A DNA stretch of 27,809 bases, from positions 1 to 27,809 of the forward strand of contig CAZLGJ010000024.1 in the NCBI GenBank assembly GCA_964559075.1. The letters run 5' to 3'. Shown here in pieces: positions 26,018-27,809 of the stretch (the first letter of the stretch is position 1; each line of letters starts with the position of its first letter). Under the pieces are notes generated by a model, which saw only the letters and a program-made list of their open reading frames with translations, ran no database searches and was not told the origin of the DNA. Source of the stretch: Opacimonas sp964559075 (GTDB lineage Bacteria > Pseudomonadota > Gammaproteobacteria > Enterobacterales > Alteromonadaceae). The translations under genes were made by a program, and so were the position numbers.

Positions 26018-27506
26018 TACTGCGATTAAACAGCGCAGTATTTAGCTCTTGGTTAATTGCTTGCTCGGTGCTCAATGAACGAACCGAGCTTAAGCCATTG
26101 CTCTCCACAATCGACATGGTTGTCTGATCAAACATCACAATCGCACTCTCTGCAGTAGTGACATGCCACATGCGGTTAGTCTGGTGTATTGGCTGGCCGG
26201 TCGAATAAACCGAGGCGTTAACACTACAGCCAAATTGATGCAATAACGTCGATGGAATGTCTTCATTGAGCACGATCTGGCTGGCAATGGGTTGTGATGA
26301 ATACACTTTGCCGAGCTGCTTGCCATCCTCAGGCGCACTTAAGACAATGAATTCAAACGCCTGCTGTTGCGTTTGTTCGAGCATCATCGCCAAGGCGTTA
26401 GCTGTGCTCAAGCTAAAATACACACCTGGGTCGACTGATGTTAAGCTGGCAAGCTCAAAGGGGGAAATGTTGCGTTTAAGTAGATAACTGTCCGCTGGGG
26501 CATCCATGAATACGGGGATATCAAATGCCATGAACAGTTCAAATAACACTGGATCTGTTGTGCCAAGGTATTGATGATAGAGGCTAGGCAAACCAAATGT
26601 CATGGTGGTGAGCTGACTGTGTAAATCAGTAACTGGACGATAGTAGGTTTGACTGTGGACCGGGCGTTCGGCGAACATTTCCTCCGAGATGGCTTCATCA
26701 ACGTAAATGACTAGCCACGGAGTGTCCATCCTAACTGGGCAATAAACAGGCTCAGTGGGGTACTTTAAGGTGTCAACTGAAAAGGTGAACTGCATCGATT
26801 TGCGCTGTTGATAATCTTCCAAATCGAGTAACCCATAGCGAGAAAGCGTGGTTTTGGCCGTGGCTGGGTAAGAAAACGGAAACATATTATCCTGTTGGAT
26901 AATGGGTTGATAGAGTTTGGCATCCGCCCAAATATGCAAGCCATGCGCACCGACAAAACAGCCTAAAAAGAGGCCGATGACTGATTGTTCAATGCGTTTG
27001 CGACTGAAGCGATCAATGCGTTGCCAGATTGCGTTGGCAATTAACAATTGAAAACTCAACCACACTAAAAATAACAGGCCAAAAAAGAACAGTTTGTCCA
27101 TTGTCAGCGCAGCGGTATGCTGCACGGTTTCATCAACTATCAATTCCGGCTGACTCAAAGACAAATGCAGTCCAGTGCGATTGTAGAGCAGTGCATCAAA
27201 AGCCAATAGTGCTTGTCCAATGGCGGCAATAACCGCACTTAACCCTTTCACAAACTTACTGTCACTGATTAGATAGCACAGTGGTATCACAAAAATAATA
27301 AAACCAATAAAAGTGACAAAACTAATGTGCCCAATCCAGTTCATTGCAAGGTAGGCCATGCCGGCTGGTGAGTCGGGAAGGGGAGTCGCAAAGACATAAA
27401 TTGAAGCAATGACCAATGCTACTAGGATGTTGTAGAAAGCGAACCAGTGTCCCCAGCTCACTAAACGCGACACCGTTTTTCTGCGAGGAGATTCACCTAT
27501 AATCAT
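25989..27506 (-). CDS. yejM: YejM/LapC/PbgA-like inner-membrane LPS regulator, shortened
   Basis: In E. coli YejM (LapC/PbgA, 586 residues) senses periplasmic LPS and tunes LpxC breakdown through LapB and FtsH. Here 505 residues comprise five membrane segments (about 22-40, 58-80, 87-107, 137-158, 174-192) with SWGHWFAFYNI, then the conserved linker HIWADAKLYQPI...FPFSYPATAKTTLSRYGLLDLEDYQQR, then a periplasmic domain from about 260. That domain keeps a trace of the sulfatase start (WLVIYVDEAI for LLITVDGLN) but lacks about 80 residues and the catalytic-site equivalents, so it is clearly a pseudo-hydrolase. AGGA precedes the ATG, and yejL lies 6 bases upstream, as in E. coli. Confidence 0.87.
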   Translation of the reverse strand: MIIGESPRRKTVSRLVSWGHWFAFYNILVALVIASIYVFATPLPDSPAGMAYLAMNWIGHISFVTFIGFIIFVIPLCYLISDSKFVKGLSAVIAAIGQALLAFDALLYNRTGLHLSLSQPELIVDETVQHTAALTMDKLFFFGLLFLVWLSFQLLIANAIWQRIDRFSRKRIEQSVIGLFLGCFVGAHGLHIWADAKLYQPIIQQDNMFPFSYPATAKTTLSRYGLLDLEDYQQRKSMQFTFSVDTLKYPTEPVYCPVRMDTPWLVIYVDEAISEEMFAERPVHSQTYYRPVTDLHSQLTTMTFGLPSLYHQYLGTTDPVLFELFMAFDIPVFMDAPADSYLLKRNISPFELASLTSVDPGVYFSLSTANALAMMLEQTQQQAFEFIVLSAPEDGKQLGKVYSSQPIASQIVLNEDIPSTLLHQFGCSVNASVYSTGQPIHQTNRMWHVTTAESAIVMFDQTTMSIVESNGLSSVRSLSTEQAINQELNTALFNRSIKHLSQFSR

Positions 27507-27512
27507 TCGGCA

Positions 27513-27728
27513 TTATTCCTTGATAGTGCGTTTGAGCACGTCACAGAACTGAGACGCAATTTGCTGGCGGTGTTGTGCATCGACGCGCTCATTAAATACG
27601 TGCGTTAAGGTATCGCCAAGCACCATCAGCGCAAGATCCGTGGAAGCTTGGTGTTCATCGAGGCAAGCGACGATTTTTTGTAAGAGTTGATTGTAGCTTT
27701 CGTCGTCGTATTGGGATTGCACTGGCAT
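27513..27728 (-). CDS. yejL: YejL / UPF0352 (DUF1414) protein
   Basis: A 71-residue protein matching E. coli YejL (75 residues) in pattern: YDDESYNQLLQKIVACLDEHQASTDLALMVLGDTLTHVFNE and QRQQIASQFCDVL-like text against APTDLSLMVLGNMVTNLIN. It is a small helical protein of unknown function. It is first of the yejL-yejM pair, 6 bases before yejM, and starts at ATG with GGATACCTC upstream. The remaining 81 bases to the window end are very A/T-rich and presumably hold its promoter; no convincing hexamer pair was found. Confidence 0.93.
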   Translation of the reverse strand: MPVQSQYDDESYNQLLQKIVACLDEHQASTDLALMVLGDTLTHVFNERVDAQHRQQIASQFCDVLKRTIKE

Positions 27729-27809
27729 GAGGTATCCAATTGATATAACTAATAATAAGAGAATAATATAAAAAAGACGTTCTTATAAGGATAAATTTTA
27801 TATAATACA

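Overview
This window looks like the chromosome of a marine gammaproteobacterium, most likely an alteromonad (order Alteromonadales, near Alteromonadaceae). The evidence is gene order and protein similarity recalled from E. coli: the block rne | rluC - yceF - yceD - rpmF - plsX - fabH - fabD - fabG - acpP - fabF - pabC - mltG - tmk - holB - tatD is syntenic with E. coli, but the proteins are clearly diverged and the accessory half (receiver-TPR protein, CheB/CheR fusion, yejL-yejM pair, DUF2189) is of the alteromonad/Shewanella kind. I see no phage genes, insertion sequences, tRNA, rRNA or CRISPR array. One run of 10 N (19379-19388) marks an assembly join.

Layout. 1-29 holds the first codons of rne (RNase E) on the minus strand, and 30-452 is its long, hairpin-rich leader. 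rluC and a HAD phosphatase follow on the plus strand, tail-to-tail with maf/yceF. From 2841 a strong promoter with a GC-rich discriminator drives yceD-rpmF-plsX-fabH-fabD-fabG (ribosomal protein L32, phospholipid and fatty acid synthesis). acpP stands apart, with three hairpins before it and a terminator after it. fabF has its own terminator. pabC-mltG-tmk-holB-tatD and a flavin-oxidase-like gene then form a tightly overlapping operon to 13832.

The second half is mostly on the minus strand. 13857-14255 is a small gene with a near-consensus sigma70 promoter covered by two LexA (SOS) boxes, so it is a DNA-damage gene and a candidate divergent SulA-like division inhibitor. Then come a dGTPase-like HD hydrolase, a CheB/CheR fusion with a C-terminal PAS domain, a PAS-PAS-kinase-receiver hybrid sensor kinase interrupted by the N run, the 5'-deoxynucleotidase yfbR and the aminotransferase alaA. 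Divergent from alaA are an LRAT/NlpC-like protein and a DUF2189 membrane protein. A TPR protein with a degenerate receiver lies tail-to-tail with DUF2189. gmhB (LPS heptose synthesis) lies tail-to-tail with yejM, a shortened LapC/PbgA-like regulator of LPS synthesis, which is preceded by yejL.

Themes: envelope lipid supply (plsX, fab genes, gmhB, yejM), nucleotide-pool hydrolases and kinases (maf, tmk, dgt, yfbR), and signalling proteins. Most of the window is conserved housekeeping DNA. The most interesting points are the twin-LexA-box small gene, the apparently near-leaderless yceD transcript, the pseudo-receiver TPR protein, the split CheB/CheR and kinase pair, and the reduced YejM.
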